64,000 nt of DNA from Deltaproteobacteria bacterium (GTDB lineage: Bacteria; Myxococcota_A; UBA9042; DTJE01), in NCBI GenBank assembly GCA_029555025.1, contig JAKPTZ010000017.1, positions 62,001-126,000 of the forward strand, given 5' to 3'. Position numbers and translations under genes: made by a program. Shown piece by piece: positions 42,985-53,219 of the stretch (position 1 is its first letter; each line of letters begins with the position of its first letter). Under the pieces are notes generated by a model. It was given only the letters and a program-made list of their open reading frames with translations. It searched no databases and was not told the DNA's origin.

Positions 42985-45266
42985 GGCTGCCTGCACTCAC
43001 GCAACCTGGAAGCCAGGAGCGTGTTGCGGCCCTCTTCCATGGTATTCCCGGCCGCCATCCCGATTGCCTTCCGGCTGCCCACCAGAACCACGACGCGTCG
43101 CCCCCTCGTGACGGCCGTATAAAGCAGATTCCTGCGAAGCATGACGAAGTGCTGATTGTGCATGCAGACTACCACCGCAGGAAACTCGCTTCCCTGGGAT
43201 TTGTGAACGGTGACGGCAAAGGCCTGGCAGAGGTCGTCCATGTCAGCCGCAGGAATACGCACGATTCTCCTGTCGAACCTGACGAGCAGACCGTTGTCGC
43301 CGGAAGGGCCCGCAACGGTACCGATATCCCCGTTGAAGACATCCAGGTCATAATTGTTTCTGGTCTGCATGACCCTGTCTCCTGGAAGGAAGGGCGTCTG
43401 GGCCGCCAGTTCATCATCCACGCCTGGATTGAGCCTGCGACGGATGCGTTCATTCAATTCGTCCGTCCCGCAGGATCCCTTTTTCATCGGTGCCAGGACC
43501 TGGATATCCTGCCGGGGATCAAGCCCGAAGCGGGCCGGGATGCGTTCGGTCACGAGCGCGACGGCAAGGTCGGCGGCCTCCTCGGCCGATTCCCTGAACA
43601 CCACGTGGAAATCGCCCGGGTCGGATCCGGATGACCTGTCGGACGAAGGAACCCGGCCGGCCATGATTTCATGCGCCGCGGAAACGATCGAACTGCCGTC
43701 GCCCTGACGGAATACCTGGGTCAGCCTTGCGACCGGGACAGATCCAGACCGGATCGCTTCCCTGAAAGGATCGCCTGGCCCAACGGGTGGAAGCTGATCC
43801 GCGTCCCCGACAAGGGTCAGCCTGGTGCCCGGCCTGATGGCTGCAACAAGGGCATGAAACATGAACATGTCGATCATCGACGACTCGTCAACCACCACCC
43901 AGTCCGCCTCCAGCGGGTTGTCAGGCCCGCGGACGAACCGGTCGGTGGCCGGGTTGTACTCAAGCAGCCGGTGCAGCGTAAGCGCCTCCACTCCTGAAGC
44001 CTCGCGCATGCGCATGGCCGCTCGGCCGGTGGGCGCGGCCAGCGACACCCGGATTCCGGATTTCCGGCAGATGGTCATCAACCTTCCGACAACGGTAGTC
44101 TTCCCGGTTCCCGGTCCACCGGTCAGGATGGAAACCGGAAAGGAACACAGTGTTCGAAGCGCTTCCATCTGCGACGGCGCAAGATCGGACTCCCCGGGAC
44201 AGGCGACGACAGGAATCGGGGCCGGCGCCCCGCTGCACAGGGCGGCAAGCCCGACCGCCGCGCCAAGTTCAGCTTGGTGCGCACCGGACGCATAGACTAC
44301 AGCCCCTTCGCCGGCCCTGTCTTCCCGCACCACTTCGCCGGCCGACACCAGAGCTTCCAGCCCTGGCACGACCTGCCGAGGCGTGAGATCAACCAGGCCG
44401 GACGCCGACTCCAGAAGGACGTCCTCGCGAAGGAACATGTGTCCGGAATCCTGGGCTCCGGCCAGCGCATGGGCGACTGCGGCCTTCAGCCTGGCGGGAG
44501 CAAGCGGATCCGTCCCGATCCGGGAAGCAACGCGATCCGCGGACTTGAACCCGTACCCGCGAAGATGCCTCTGCAACGACCAGGGATCCGAAGCCACGAT
44601 CGAGGGAGCCGACGCACCCCAGAGGCCCGCGATCCTCGACGCCTGGGCCGGCAGAAGTCCCATGTCGCAAAGGACTATCACCGCCTCGCGGGCCTCGATA
44701 CCCTTCTTCCATGCCTTCCAGATGGCTGCGGCCCGCCCGGAACCAATTCCCGGACAGGAAGTCAACTTTTCCGGCCCGGTGTCAAGCGCCAGGCGCAGGC
44801 CTTCCCCGAAATGATCAAAGAGCCGTCTGGCAAGGATCTTTCCAACCCCCTCCACCGCGCCTGACGATAGAAAGGCCATTATTCCCCGGCCGGAAGACGG
44901 GGGCACCTGCATGCCCGACCCGAAACGGAACTGAACCCCGAAGCGCGGATGATTCCTGAAATCCCCGCTCAGCCGGACTTCCATGCCGCCGGTCACGCCG
45001 GGGAGGGGACCCACCGCGGTGACGGTGGTGCCAGAGATGTCTTCGGGAAGGGAAACGATGACGTCGAACACGGAAAAACCGCGTTCCTCGTCAAAGTACC
45101 GAAGTTTTGATACCTCACCGGAAAGGGTTGTCACTTCAGACGTCTTGGTGCTGCCCTGGCCAAGTATAGTCCAAATCTCCGGGATCTGGCCGACGTCGGG
45201 CTCATAACTTAGAATACCCGCGGCAGTTTTTCCGTTATGAACGTGGGCGTTGTCTTTCGCGGTCAC
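42981..45266 (-). CDS. recD2: RecD2-type ATP-dependent DNA helicase
   Basis: 761 residues. RecD2 is a 5'-3' superfamily 1B helicase acting alone, not as a RecBCD subunit. It has an OB-like N-terminus (SGEVSKLRYFDEERGFSVFDV), helix-hairpin-helix motifs (VEGVGKILARRL, CPGIGSGRAAAIW), Walker A LTGGPGTGKTT (residues 381-391), VVDESSMID, LVGDADQLPPVGPG, and the C-terminal FAVTVHKSQGSEFPAVV. The first 44 residues do not resemble the family, so an internal GTG at 45134 may be the real start, although its ribosome binding site is weak. It is transcribed divergently from the HEAT-repeat gene. Confidence 0.92.
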   Translation of the reverse strand: MTAKDNAHVHNGKTAAGILSYEPDVGQIPEIWTILGQGSTKTSEVTTLSGEVSKLRYFDEERGFSVFDVIVSLPEDISGTTVTAVGPLPGVTGGMEVRLSGDFRNHPRFGVQFRFGSGMQVPPSSGRGIMAFLSSGAVEGVGKILARRLFDHFGEGLRLALDTGPEKLTSCPGIGSGRAAAIWKAWKKGIEAREAVIVLCDMGLLPAQASRIAGLWGASAPSIVASDPWSLQRHLRGYGFKSADRVASRIGTDPLAPARLKAAVAHALAGAQDSGHMFLREDVLLESASGLVDLTPRQVVPGLEALVSAGEVVREDRAGEGAVVYASGAHQAELGAAVGLAALCSGAPAPIPVVACPGESDLAPSQMEALRTLCSFPVSILTGGPGTGKTTVVGRLMTICRKSGIRVSLAAPTGRAAMRMREASGVEALTLHRLLEYNPATDRFVRGPDNPLEADWVVVDESSMIDMFMFHALVAAIRPGTRLTLVGDADQLPPVGPGDPFREAIRSGSVPVARLTQVFRQGDGSSIVSAAHEIMAGRVPSSDRSSGSDPGDFHVVFRESAEEAADLAVALVTERIPARFGLDPRQDIQVLAPMKKGSCGTDELNERIRRRLNPGVDDELAAQTPFLPGDRVMQTRNNYDLDVFNGDIGTVAGPSGDNGLLVRFDRRIVRIPAADMDDLCQAFAVTVHKSQGSEFPAVVVCMHNQHFVMLRRNLLYTAVTRGRRVVVLVGSRKAIGMAAGNTMEEGRNTLLASRLRECRQP

Positions 45267-45295
45267 GCCCCGGAAGTTTTATTGCAGGAGCCGGA

Positions 45296-47596
45296 ATGAA
45301 AAACCTGGTATCGACACTGCTTGTTGTCCTGTCTGCCCTGGCGCCCATGGCGCTTGATGCCGAACCACTGCCGCTCGTGTACGAGGCCGTCACTCTGGCG
45401 ACAACGGACGGCAAGCCCAGAATCGCGGTGTTTCCCAGATCAGTGCCGCTGCAGATGGCGCAGGGACGCACGGCCGACACTCCATCGGTTCAAAGAATCT
45501 TTGAAACGATGAAGGCCCGCTTTCCGGCCGCGTACGGAACGACCACGCTGTCGATATCCGGGGGCCGGGAGCCCGTGGCCACGATTAACCTGGATCCTTC
45601 GAGAAAGGAAACCTGGGGGCTCGTGACGGCGGAAATCTTCTATACGCTCAAGTCCTTCGGTTTCGAAAACATCGTCGCGCCGCTCTATCTGCAGGATCCG
45701 CTGAACCCATCGCTGATAGATGCCGTCGTCATGGTGCCGGTTCAGCCCTGGTTCAATGCAGCCGGGGAAGACTTTCCTTCGACAATTGCAGTATCGCTGG
45801 ACGGCAGCAGGATGATCTCGACAAGCCTTTTCCGCCAGCTCCTGACGACCGGAAACCCCGACGTCGCAAGGATAGTGCAGGCCGCACTGTCGGCGCCCCT
45901 TGAAGCGCAGAGGCTTGCCGCGGTCAGGGCGCTGGCCGCCCAGAAGCCGGTATCCGCCGACCTCGTCGCAAGGATTTCATCCCTTCTGACAGATCCATCG
46001 CCGGCAATTCGCGGGGCAATCCTGGAACTGGCGGAGGCCAGGAAGATCCAGGTTGCCCTGGAGGATCTCCGCAAGGTGGCTGACGCCGATCAGGATCCGG
46101 CGCTGCGGCTGGCCGCGGCGAAGCTGCTTTCGGCCGCCGGCGTCAGGGACTACGACCACATCCTCGAGGTGCGAAACCTTCGAAGCGGCAACCCGACCGA
46201 TATCGCGCAGTCGCTTCGGCGCCTGAAGACATCGGGCAAGTCCGACATCGCTCCAGCGGTCGCGGAAACACTTGAATCCCCGGACGAGACGGTCCGCAAC
46301 CTGGCGGTGGAGGTACTGCTGTCGATGAAGGCCGCCACCGTGGTCGCGGCGGCGCTCCAGAACCCGAAGGTTCAGCCCGCACAGAAAACGGTCCTGGCTT
46401 CGGGCCTGCTTTCAATGTGTCCCGGCGACGATTCGGCGATCGCCTGGATGGCGGGACAGCCTGCCATGGCCGGCCGCGCCCTCGCCGCCCTGTGCGGGAC
46501 ACCCGCGCAGCCCCCCGCTTACTGTCGCAGGTCATCCGGCGTCCTTCCCGTGATCCCGTTGTTCCTGAAAAGACCCGAAACCGAAATCCGCCTGAAGGCG
46601 ATTGAATGCCTTTCGACACGAAACGAACAGGAAGTCCTGGATCTCCTGATCCCGATGACGACGACAGCGGGCACCGAGCAGGCTGCCACGGCGGCAGCGT
46701 CCGCCGTATTGTCCAGGCAGCCGCAGGCGGTTCTTCTCGGGATTATCTCCGAAAGGGGCGTGCCGGCAGCGCGGGCCACGAGACAGTTTCGCCTGCTCGC
46801 GCTGAACGGCCTTGCATCACAGGCACAGTCAACAGCCCTTGAACCGTCGGCCCTGGCCATCCTGAAAGGTCTGATGAAGGATCCCGACATAGAGATCCGC
46901 AGGGCGGCGACCGGCGTGATGGCAAGATCGCGCGACGCGGCCGTCGCGGCGCTGGTGCTTGACGGCATCAACGATCAGGACGAGGGAATCAGGACGGCGG
47001 CCGTGATAGCTGCCGGGCGTATCCCCGGACCGGCTTCGGATGCCGCCATCAGGAAGTCCCTGGAAGATCTGTCGGTCCAGGTTCGGGCGGCCGGACTTGA
47101 AATTCTGGCATCAAGGCCGCTTGAAGGGACAAGACCGAAACTTCAGATGCTGGCCCAGAACCAGAGACCCGAGATCAGGCGGCCGGCAGTCGCGGCCTTC
47201 CTGAAGACGCTCGGCCCCGGTGATGATGCCGTCAGAACGCAGTTCGTATCGACCCTTCTTTATGACAATTCGGAAGAAATCCGGATCATTGCCGTGCGGG
47301 CCATGGAAGAGATGACGGACACCCAGTCGGCGCGGGCGGTCGGTTCACTTGTCATAGACCGCTCGGTGCCCGTCCGGGTTGAGGTTGCAAGGGTTCTTGG
47401 ACAGATGCGCAACGACGTATCGCTGGATTACCTGAAGAAAATGGCCAGGGATCAGGACTTCCAGGTCAGGAAGACTGTAATAGAGGCCGTCGGACGCTTC
47501 CCCGTCGCATCTTCCACGCCGGCATTCCGGGAAATGCTGGGAACCGAATCCGATGGTACCCTGAAAGCGCTGATCGAGCAGAAACTTGCGAGATAG
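45296..47596 (+). CDS. Exported HEAT-repeat protein
   Basis: 766 residues with a signal peptide (LVSTLLVVLSALAPMALDAE) and CAGGAG seven bases before the ATG. After an N-terminal domain of about 170 residues (TINLDPSRKETWGLVTAEIF) come repeated helical pairs of the HEAT type, from about residue 200 to the end: for example VQAALSAPLEAQRLAAVRAL, LTDPSPAIRGAILELA, LKDLSVQ-like pairs and IDRSVPVRVEVARVLG. Such solenoids bind other proteins. The function is unknown. It is likely periplasmic. Confidence 0.78.
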   Translation: MKNLVSTLLVVLSALAPMALDAEPLPLVYEAVTLATTDGKPRIAVFPRSVPLQMAQGRTADTPSVQRIFETMKARFPAAYGTTTLSISGGREPVATINLDPSRKETWGLVTAEIFYTLKSFGFENIVAPLYLQDPLNPSLIDAVVMVPVQPWFNAAGEDFPSTIAVSLDGSRMISTSLFRQLLTTGNPDVARIVQAALSAPLEAQRLAAVRALAAQKPVSADLVARISSLLTDPSPAIRGAILELAEARKIQVALEDLRKVADADQDPALRLAAAKLLSAAGVRDYDHILEVRNLRSGNPTDIAQSLRRLKTSGKSDIAPAVAETLESPDETVRNLAVEVLLSMKAATVVAAALQNPKVQPAQKTVLASGLLSMCPGDDSAIAWMAGQPAMAGRALAALCGTPAQPPAYCRRSSGVLPVIPLFLKRPETEIRLKAIECLSTRNEQEVLDLLIPMTTTAGTEQAATAAASAVLSRQPQAVLLGIISERGVPAARATRQFRLLALNGLASQAQSTALEPSALAILKGLMKDPDIEIRRAATGVMARSRDAAVAALVLDGINDQDEGIRTAAVIAAGRIPGPASDAAIRKSLEDLSVQVRAAGLEILASRPLEGTRPKLQMLAQNQRPEIRRPAVAAFLKTLGPGDDAVRTQFVSTLLYDNSEEIRIIAVRAMEEMTDTQSARAVGSLVIDRSVPVRVEVARVLGQMRNDVSLDYLKKMARDQDFQVRKTVIEAVGRFPVASSTPAFREMLGTESDGTLKALIEQKLAR

Positions 47597-47598
47597 GA

Positions 47599-47623
47599 CT
47601 GTCCGGAAAGAAACGTCGGACAG
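47599..47623. terminator. Weak hairpin between convergent genes
   Basis: CTGTCCG (47599-47605) pairs with CGGACAG (47617-47623) across an 11-base loop. It lies in the 51-base gap between the HEAT gene and the convergent barrel gene. There is no T-run on either side, so an intrinsic terminator is uncertain. Confidence 0.35.
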
Positions 47624-47647
47624 AACCGGTGAATCAAGGGATACCGG

Positions 47648-49093
47648 TCAAAAGAAGGCGTACCCGAATCCAAATTCCACGACGAATGGAAAGTTCAGAT
47701 CCACCAGGGCGCTGTTGGAAACGAAGTAACCGGAGATCCCCGCCTGAACCATGACGAAAACGCTTCTTGAAACGAACACGTTGACGCCCAGCAAACCTAC
47801 CGCCCCGAAAAGGAAGGACGGTTCGGTGACCTGGGACGACGGACACAGATCCGGATCATCCGGCCACAGCTTGCATCTTGGTTCGGTGGATGACTTGAAT
47901 CCACTCAGGTAGTCCATCTCGAAACCGAAATGCGTGAAGACGCGGCCCCAGTTGAAAACCGCCGAATACCCGACACCGATTGAGGCCCGGAAGCTGAAGA
48001 AGTCGTCCAGCAGGTCGCCGTAGGAATCCTCTCGGGCCTGATAGAAGGAAAGCCGGAGGAATGTGTCGAGGCCCGGCTGAATCTGGTATGCGGTGCCGAT
48101 TGACAGGCCGATATTGTGAAAACCGGTCCTGGTGGAATTGTCCTGGGCAAACATGGAATAGGAAAATCCGGTGTCCAGGAAAACCCTGGGGAGCCTTTTC
48201 AAGGTGTCGGTGCGGGACGGGAGATCAGCGCACGCAAGCCAGGAAGATATCGCCATCGACACCGACTCGACGCCGCGGTACGGCCTGCTGTCCCTCATCA
48301 CCTCCACCGAACCGGCATCCTTCCGAGAAACCTCGAAAACCCTCGTTTCCAGGCGATCGCCGCCTTCCGGATCGCTTTCCAGAAAAACATAAACCAGTGC
48401 GTCGGCACCGCGTTCACGAAGGAATCCAAGCGCGCGTTCGGTCGATTCGAACGGATTCTCGCGCGCCGGCGACTTTACGAAATCAAGCGCCGCCGCCCGA
48501 AGAGCCCTTTCCTCCCTTGCCGGAAACCATCCCTGCCGGAATCTGCGTTCCGGCATATGACCGAACATCTGTTTCAGGGCAATGTGGGCCAGATCCGGTT
48601 CCGACGTCTCCAGGCGGGACAGCCCAAGGTACAGGTAAAGATCCGAGACGACGGCAGGAACCAGGACATCCGAGTCCGACGCAAGCGCCGCCGATATGCC
48701 GTCCTCCAGCGAGGAGATCGCTTCCGGCAGGCGGATATCCCTGTACCTCTCGATTCCCAGATGCAGCATGCCCATCACGACCAGGTGACGGCTGGCGGTT
48801 CCCTGGGGGGCCGAAACCGGCTGGCCCGACGACAGGTCAACGAGTTCGATCTCCGGTTCCGCGGCGAGAACGGCGGAAGCCTCCCTTATCAATTGCGGCA
48901 TCTCCTGCAATCTCGGGGGTGGTTCCGAAGGATCGAAAAACAGCTTGTCCGGATCGATTCGAAAGTCCCTTCCCGGTATCAGAATCACCTTCTTTGATGC
49001 CGGGCGCACGACCTCGGAACCTGTTACCGGAACTGCCGTGATCAGCCCGGCCAGGCAGACGAGGATTCCCACGAATGCTGCCCTGCAAGTCAT
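47648..49093 (-). CDS. Outer-membrane barrel protein with helical N-terminal domain
   Basis: 481 residues with a signal peptide (GILVCLAGLITAVPVTG). Residues about 30-290 are soluble and helical with TPR-like stretches (YRDIRLPEAISSLEDGISAAL, DLYLYLGLSRLE). From about 300 to the end, alternating hydrophobic strands with aromatic girdle residues (VFLDTGFSYSMF, FLRLSFYQ, IGVGYSAVFNWGRVFTHFGF) form a probable beta barrel ending in Tyr-Ala-Phe-Phe, the usual BAM recognition signal. The ATG overlaps the stop of the upstream lipoprotein gene by four bases (ATGA). Confidence 0.75.
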   Translation of the reverse strand: MTCRAAFVGILVCLAGLITAVPVTGSEVVRPASKKVILIPGRDFRIDPDKLFFDPSEPPPRLQEMPQLIREASAVLAAEPEIELVDLSSGQPVSAPQGTASRHLVVMGMLHLGIERYRDIRLPEAISSLEDGISAALASDSDVLVPAVVSDLYLYLGLSRLETSEPDLAHIALKQMFGHMPERRFRQGWFPAREERALRAAALDFVKSPARENPFESTERALGFLRERGADALVYVFLESDPEGGDRLETRVFEVSRKDAGSVEVMRDSRPYRGVESVSMAISSWLACADLPSRTDTLKRLPRVFLDTGFSYSMFAQDNSTRTGFHNIGLSIGTAYQIQPGLDTFLRLSFYQAREDSYGDLLDDFFSFRASIGVGYSAVFNWGRVFTHFGFEMDYLSGFKSSTEPRCKLWPDDPDLCPSSQVTEPSFLFGAVGLLGVNVFVSRSVFVMVQAGISGYFVSNSALVDLNFPFVVEFGFGYAFF

Positions 49094-49665
49094 CCGGCAT
49101 CTCCGGTTTCAGGCGGGTCGTCGGCGTACAGAAGCGGATCCCCGCACTTCAAATCGGCTTCGCCGACCTGCCTCCAGGTTCTTGCCCTTCGAAAAGTCAC
49201 ATCGACCTGACCTGGCTCGCCGGCATCCTGAAGCTCAAGCGTTCCGGAAAGCAGTTCACCGGCTTCGTCATCGACGACCACGGGTTCCTTGAACGTGAAC
49301 CTGCCGATTATCAATGGCGTCCCGGACGAACCGGGGCAGTCTCCATGGCTCCTGAACGACAGCGCCATGCTGCTTGACTCGACTTTCCCGTTCTCGACGA
49401 ACCGACACGGGCAGACTTCGGAAGACGGGACAAGGAAATCGGCATCGTCATAAACACGGACGATACCGGTGATGTCGGGACCGAACTGGGCAAGCATCAT
49501 CTCGAAGTATCGGGGCGTATCAAGGCCGGGAACCCCGTCAATCACCACTGGCAGATCGGACTGATAAATGCCCGAAATCATGCGGCTTGAATCACATGAG
49601 ACCAACCCGGCCAGGAAGAGCGCAGCGGATAAGGCGGGACAAACTGCCGAAAGGCGAACGGACAT
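49090..49665 (-). CDS. Small lipoprotein of unknown function
   Basis: 191 residues from ATG 49665, with a lipobox LAGLVSC. This start gives a normal signal peptide and has GGAGTGGGGG upstream; a GTG at 49695 overlapping the preceding stop (GTGA) is possible. The mature part is a predicted beta-rich domain (FEMMLAQFGPDITGIVRVYDD, CPCRFVENGKVESSSMALSF) with four or more Cys. It is followed by the barrel protein with an ATGA overlap and may assist it. Confidence 0.7.
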   Translation of the reverse strand: MSVRLSAVCPALSAALFLAGLVSCDSSRMISGIYQSDLPVVIDGVPGLDTPRYFEMMLAQFGPDITGIVRVYDDADFLVPSSEVCPCRFVENGKVESSSMALSFRSHGDCPGSSGTPLIIGRFTFKEPVVVDDEAGELLSGTLELQDAGEPGQVDVTFRRARTWRQVGEADLKCGDPLLYADDPPETGDAG

Positions 49666-49691
49666 CGGGAAACCCCCACTCCGGGGAACAT

Positions 49692-50519
49692 TCACCCGGG
49701 AAGGCCTGACCCCCCGGCGTCCCCGGGTTCATCGCCGTGATCGGACGGCGAAGGCGTGGGCGTGGGTTCTGAAACGACGGCGGCCCCGGGTTCATCTTCA
49801 ACGTCCTCGGCCTCGATGATCTCGCCTTCACCGACCTCGACCGATAACCTGGACTCAAGGACGGGTCTGGGCTTTCCGGTCGTCAAAAGGCACAGTCGAT
49901 CTTCCGCCAGGTCAAGCTGCATCTGGGTGACAAGCCAGGCCCGCCGGTTGTGCTCGGCCTTGCGCAGGGCGACCCGGCGCATCTCCTCGGCTTCGGCGAC
50001 CCTTCTTCGCATGGTCTCAAGTTCGGCCTTCAGCAGCCTGGCATCGCCACCGTCAGGCACTTCTTCGACCGGTCGCGGAGCGGCCTTTGCCGCACCCGAC
50101 TCCTCGAGCCTGGCAAGGCGTGCCTTCAGTCTCTCGTTTTCGGCCATGCTGGCGGCAAGTCGGGCCTTAAGGGACTCTGACTCTTCGGATGCCGCCCCGG
50201 CAGCGATCCTGGCTTCCTGCGCGGCCGCCGCATGCATGTCGATCTCGCGCTTCAGGGTTTCGTATTTTTCCTCGTAGAAGGCCGCCGCCTTGTCGGCACG
50301 CTCACGACAGTCGGCCAGTCTCAAGGCCTCGGCCTTTGCCGCGGCCACTTCCGATTGCAGCGCCGACGCGTCCCGCGCGGCGTTCTTCAGGTCTGCGTCC
50401 ACCGAAGCAAGCCTGGCGCGCATCTGGCCAATCTCATTCTGGCAGGCTTCCGCCCGCTGAAGGGCAAGGTCGAGTTCCCTGCGGACATCCTGAAGTTCTT
50501 TATTTCCAAACAAGCCCAC
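49692..50519 (-). CDS. Coiled-coil cytoplasmic protein
   Basis: 275 residues starting at a GTG with a strong GGGGAGGT Shine-Dalgarno. Residues about 5-200 are a continuous heptad-rich coiled coil (RRELDLALQRAEACQNEI, KARLAASMAENERLKARLARLEE), interrupted by a short Pro/Gly stretch near 150. The last 60 residues are acidic and disordered (EVGEGEIIEAEDVEDEP). No signal peptide is present, so the protein is cytoplasmic. It may be structural. Its stop overlaps the GTG of the next frame. Confidence 0.72.
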   Translation of the reverse strand: MGLFGNKELQDVRRELDLALQRAEACQNEIGQMRARLASVDADLKNAARDASALQSEVAAAKAEALRLADCRERADKAAAFYEEKYETLKREIDMHAAAAQEARIAAGAASEESESLKARLAASMAENERLKARLARLEESGAAKAAPRPVEEVPDGGDARLLKAELETMRRRVAEAEEMRRVALRKAEHNRRAWLVTQMQLDLAEDRLCLLTTGKPRPVLESRLSVEVGEGEIIEAEDVEDEPGAAVVSEPTPTPSPSDHGDEPGDAGGSGLPG

Positions 50520-50573
50520 AAATACCTCCCCAAGGACGGACGGCGGACGCCTTCGTCAGATGCCGCAGCGTCG

Positions 50574-50990
50574 TCACGCCGGGTCCAGATCGACAATCTC
50601 AAAATTTCCGGCGACCAGATCGGCGCGGTATTCCATCATCCGGAAGGACAGGTTGCCCTCGCCCGGAACAACCACCGGAACCACGTGCGCACCGAGCTCG
50701 CTTGAATCCAGCGTGGCCCAGGCGGCGATGATCACCTTGTCGCCCCTGTGTGCCAGATGAGCCGCCGCGCCGTTGATCTGGACGACCCCCGAACCGCGAG
50801 GCCCCGGAATGCAGTAGGTAGAAAAGCGCGAGCCGGTTGTAACGTTCCAGACCTCGACTTCCTCGACCGGAGCAAGCCGGGCGGCGTCCATCAGGTCGCT
50901 GTCGATTGTGATCGACCCTACGTAGTTGACGTCGGCATCGGTGACGGTCGCGCGATGAATCTTCGATCTCAGGAATCTGCGAAACAACAT
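50574..50990 (-). CDS. panD: Aspartate 1-decarboxylase proenzyme
   Basis: 138 residues. PanD makes beta-alanine from aspartate for pantothenate and CoA. The self-cleavage site is Gly25-Ser26 in [16 protein letters not shown], preceded by the [11 protein letters not shown] start that is nearly universal in the family; [24 protein letters not shown] is the second conserved block. A strong Shine-Dalgarno (GGAGG) lies five bases before the ATG. No other pantothenate gene is in the window. Confidence 0.96.
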   Translation of the reverse strand: MLFRRFLRSKIHRATVTDADVNYVGSITIDSDLMDAARLAPVEEVEVWNVTTGSRFSTYCIPGPRGSGVVQINGAAAHLAHRGDKVIIAAWATLDSSELGAHVVPVVVPGEGNLSFRMMEYRADLVAGNFEIVDLDPA

Positions 50991-51073
50991 GATTGCCTCC
51001 CCTGGGTCAATCTGTCGGCGGAATGCTACCGTATCAAGGCGTCGAAGTACAGGATCATATTAGTCTGTTGTTG

Positions 51074-51102
51074 TTGCGAAGCCCTGATTTGATCGATACA
51101 AT
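51074..51102 (+). promoter_or_regulatory. Sigma-70 type promoter of the 51182 lipoprotein
   Basis: TTGCGA (51074-51079), a 17-base spacer, then TACAAT (51097-51102). Spacing is ideal and the -10 is five of six. It drives the plus-strand gene starting at 51182 and leaves a leader of about 70 bases. Confidence 0.6.
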
Positions 51103-51181
51103 ACCGCATGTGCGCCTTTTCCATGGAGATCCGGTTATTCCGGGGGCCTTGGGCCGGACGTTCCGGCAAGGACGAATGACG

Positions 51182-53197
51182 ATGAACAGATCCTTACTGC
51201 AAGCCATCGCGGTGGCCGGGATCGTGCTGGTCGCCGGTTGCGGCGGTCAGCCGGAAACCCACGACGTGCCGGTCGTCGATATCCAGATTGACAGCATCAC
51301 GGAACAGGACACCGCCGTCCCGGACGAGGGCGTGCAGCGCCCCGACAACGGAACCGATGAAGAGGTCGCGTGCGTCTCGGGCTTCGGCCTGGTCGGGGAA
51401 CCGGAAGATCCGCTTCTGGACGCCGACATCGTGCTCAGCGGCAACCAGCTTCGAAATGTCGAGATCTTCTACCGCGACTGCCTCGGGGACGATGCCGACA
51501 GGCTTGTAACATTCAAGCAGATCGACGGCGAGGATGTCTGTTCGCTTCAAGTCCAGATGGACTACACGGACAAGAACGGAATTGCCCTGATGCCCGTCCA
51601 GAGCGATGTGACGTCGGGCTTCTGCCACATCGAGGCGTGCCCTGACGGGGCCGCCGATCAGTGCATCACGGTCACCATCTACGTCGAACCGAAAAAGATC
51701 CCGCCTCTGCGGGTCAGATTCGATCAGTACGACGGCCGCTTCAACGTGACCAACGGCAGCGGCACAGTGCGTCTTTACAAGAAAACCCCGGAAAACCAGT
51801 ACCCCTGTTCCGCCATGGATCCGCGGAACCTGCCCAGCCCGGCTACCGTGGAGAAGGCCGACGTCGCCATCATCGGCGGACTGGCGGTCTTCTCCAGGCT
51901 TGAAGGCCTTGGAAACGAAGCGGGCCAGGTGCTTTCCCAAGACTACACCATCGTCGGACTTGCGTACGAGGCACAGGACAACCGGAACATCCGGGCATGG
52001 GCCTGCGACGACACCGGCGGCCACGTCGAATTCGGCGACATGACCACGGTAATCCTGAAGCTGTACGACGTGGTGCCGTCCATCTTCGGCGAATGGGACA
52101 TCGACAGCAATTTCGACCTGATCTCCGGCCTGCCGCCGACGGTCGAAAAGATTATCAACATCCTCATCGGGCTTTTCGTTTCCCCGACCGGCCAGATCCT
52201 GCTCCTGATGTGCGACGAATCGCTCCTGGGATTCACCGTGGGAGAAACCTTCTGCGGCTACATCTTTGCCGATCCGAAAAATCCGAAACTCGGCGAATAC
52301 GGAACCATCGGTTCATTCGTCATCAACATCGTCGACCAGATCATCGTGAACCTTCTGAAGAACAACTGTCCTTACGAGGACGACCCCGATTTGTGCTCGA
52401 AGATCTACTTCACCGGGCGTGATGTCGGCATGATTCTCCAGAAGTTCCGAATCCTTTCGACGATGAACTGCACGAAGGAGCCGGTCATGGACTGGTCCGA
52501 TCCCGACGCCGGCGCCATCATCTCGAAGGGCGACTGCACCGAGAACTGGCACACCGTAGTCTTCAGGTGGTCGCTGGGCGAGGACTGCGACCCGGCCGAC
52601 ATGGAATGCGGGGCCAAATACTTCTCGATGTCGTCCATTCCCGGCATCGGAAAGGCGATCAGCGCCGAGATCAGCGGCAGGATCACCGAAGGTCAGTACC
52701 TTCACATCGACCAGCACGCCGTCAACCTGAAGTACGGCGCCCTTATCAACTTCGCGCTGGAAAAGATCCTGCTTCCGCAGGTTTTCGGCGACGGTTCCGA
52801 CGGACTTCCCGCGGTCGATACGTACGAAAAACTTGTCGGATCCCTGCTTGCCGGACGCCAGTGCTTAAGAACCATGTCGTGCTGCGCGGACTTCGACGCG
52901 ACACTTACACAGAAATACACCTGGCTGCCGGCCGGGCTGGCGGGCGGGGCCTGCGAGGCTCTTCTGGACACTGCTGTCGGCTTCATCAGGGATCAGTTGA
53001 ACCTGCTTGACGCGACGCCGGAAAACTTCACGCTCGGGACCCCGGAGGACGATCCGGCACAAATGTTCGACACGAACAACGACATGAAGTTCGACACCAT
53101 TGGCAACCAGCTTGACCTTGCCAACTGGGAAGCCAGGCTCCAGATCGGATCTTCCGTCTATGACCCGATCGGCCTGTTCTGGGGCATCCGGAACTGA
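51182..53197 (+). CDS. Large lipoprotein of unknown function
   Basis: 671 residues. I chose ATG 51182 because AAGGA lies nine bases upstream and the product then has a clean signal peptide with lipobox VLVAGC; the frame is open to 50993. An acidic linker is followed by a beta-rich region with paired Cys (DGEDVCSLQVQMDYTDKNG, EACPDGAADQCITVTIYV) and, from about residue 310, a mostly helical domain with hydrophobic patches (INILIGLFVSPTGQILLLM). Cys count is high, consistent with an oxidising extracytoplasmic site. I recognise no family. Confidence 0.72.
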   Translation: MNRSLLQAIAVAGIVLVAGCGGQPETHDVPVVDIQIDSITEQDTAVPDEGVQRPDNGTDEEVACVSGFGLVGEPEDPLLDADIVLSGNQLRNVEIFYRDCLGDDADRLVTFKQIDGEDVCSLQVQMDYTDKNGIALMPVQSDVTSGFCHIEACPDGAADQCITVTIYVEPKKIPPLRVRFDQYDGRFNVTNGSGTVRLYKKTPENQYPCSAMDPRNLPSPATVEKADVAIIGGLAVFSRLEGLGNEAGQVLSQDYTIVGLAYEAQDNRNIRAWACDDTGGHVEFGDMTTVILKLYDVVPSIFGEWDIDSNFDLISGLPPTVEKIINILIGLFVSPTGQILLLMCDESLLGFTVGETFCGYIFADPKNPKLGEYGTIGSFVINIVDQIIVNLLKNNCPYEDDPDLCSKIYFTGRDVGMILQKFRILSTMNCTKEPVMDWSDPDAGAIISKGDCTENWHTVVFRWSLGEDCDPADMECGAKYFSMSSIPGIGKAISAEISGRITEGQYLHIDQHAVNLKYGALINFALEKILLPQVFGDGSDGLPAVDTYEKLVGSLLAGRQCLRTMSCCADFDATLTQKYTWLPAGLAGGACEALLDTAVGFIRDQLNLLDATPENFTLGTPEDDPAQMFDTNNDMKFDTIGNQLDLANWEARLQIGSSVYDPIGLFWGIRN

Positions 53198-53219
53198 CAT
53201 TCCCGCCGACATTGAATAT

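Noticed and set aside
47599-47623. A bidirectional intrinsic terminator between the HEAT and barrel genes
   Set aside because: The stem is present, but no T-run follows on either side, so I list it only as a weak hairpin.
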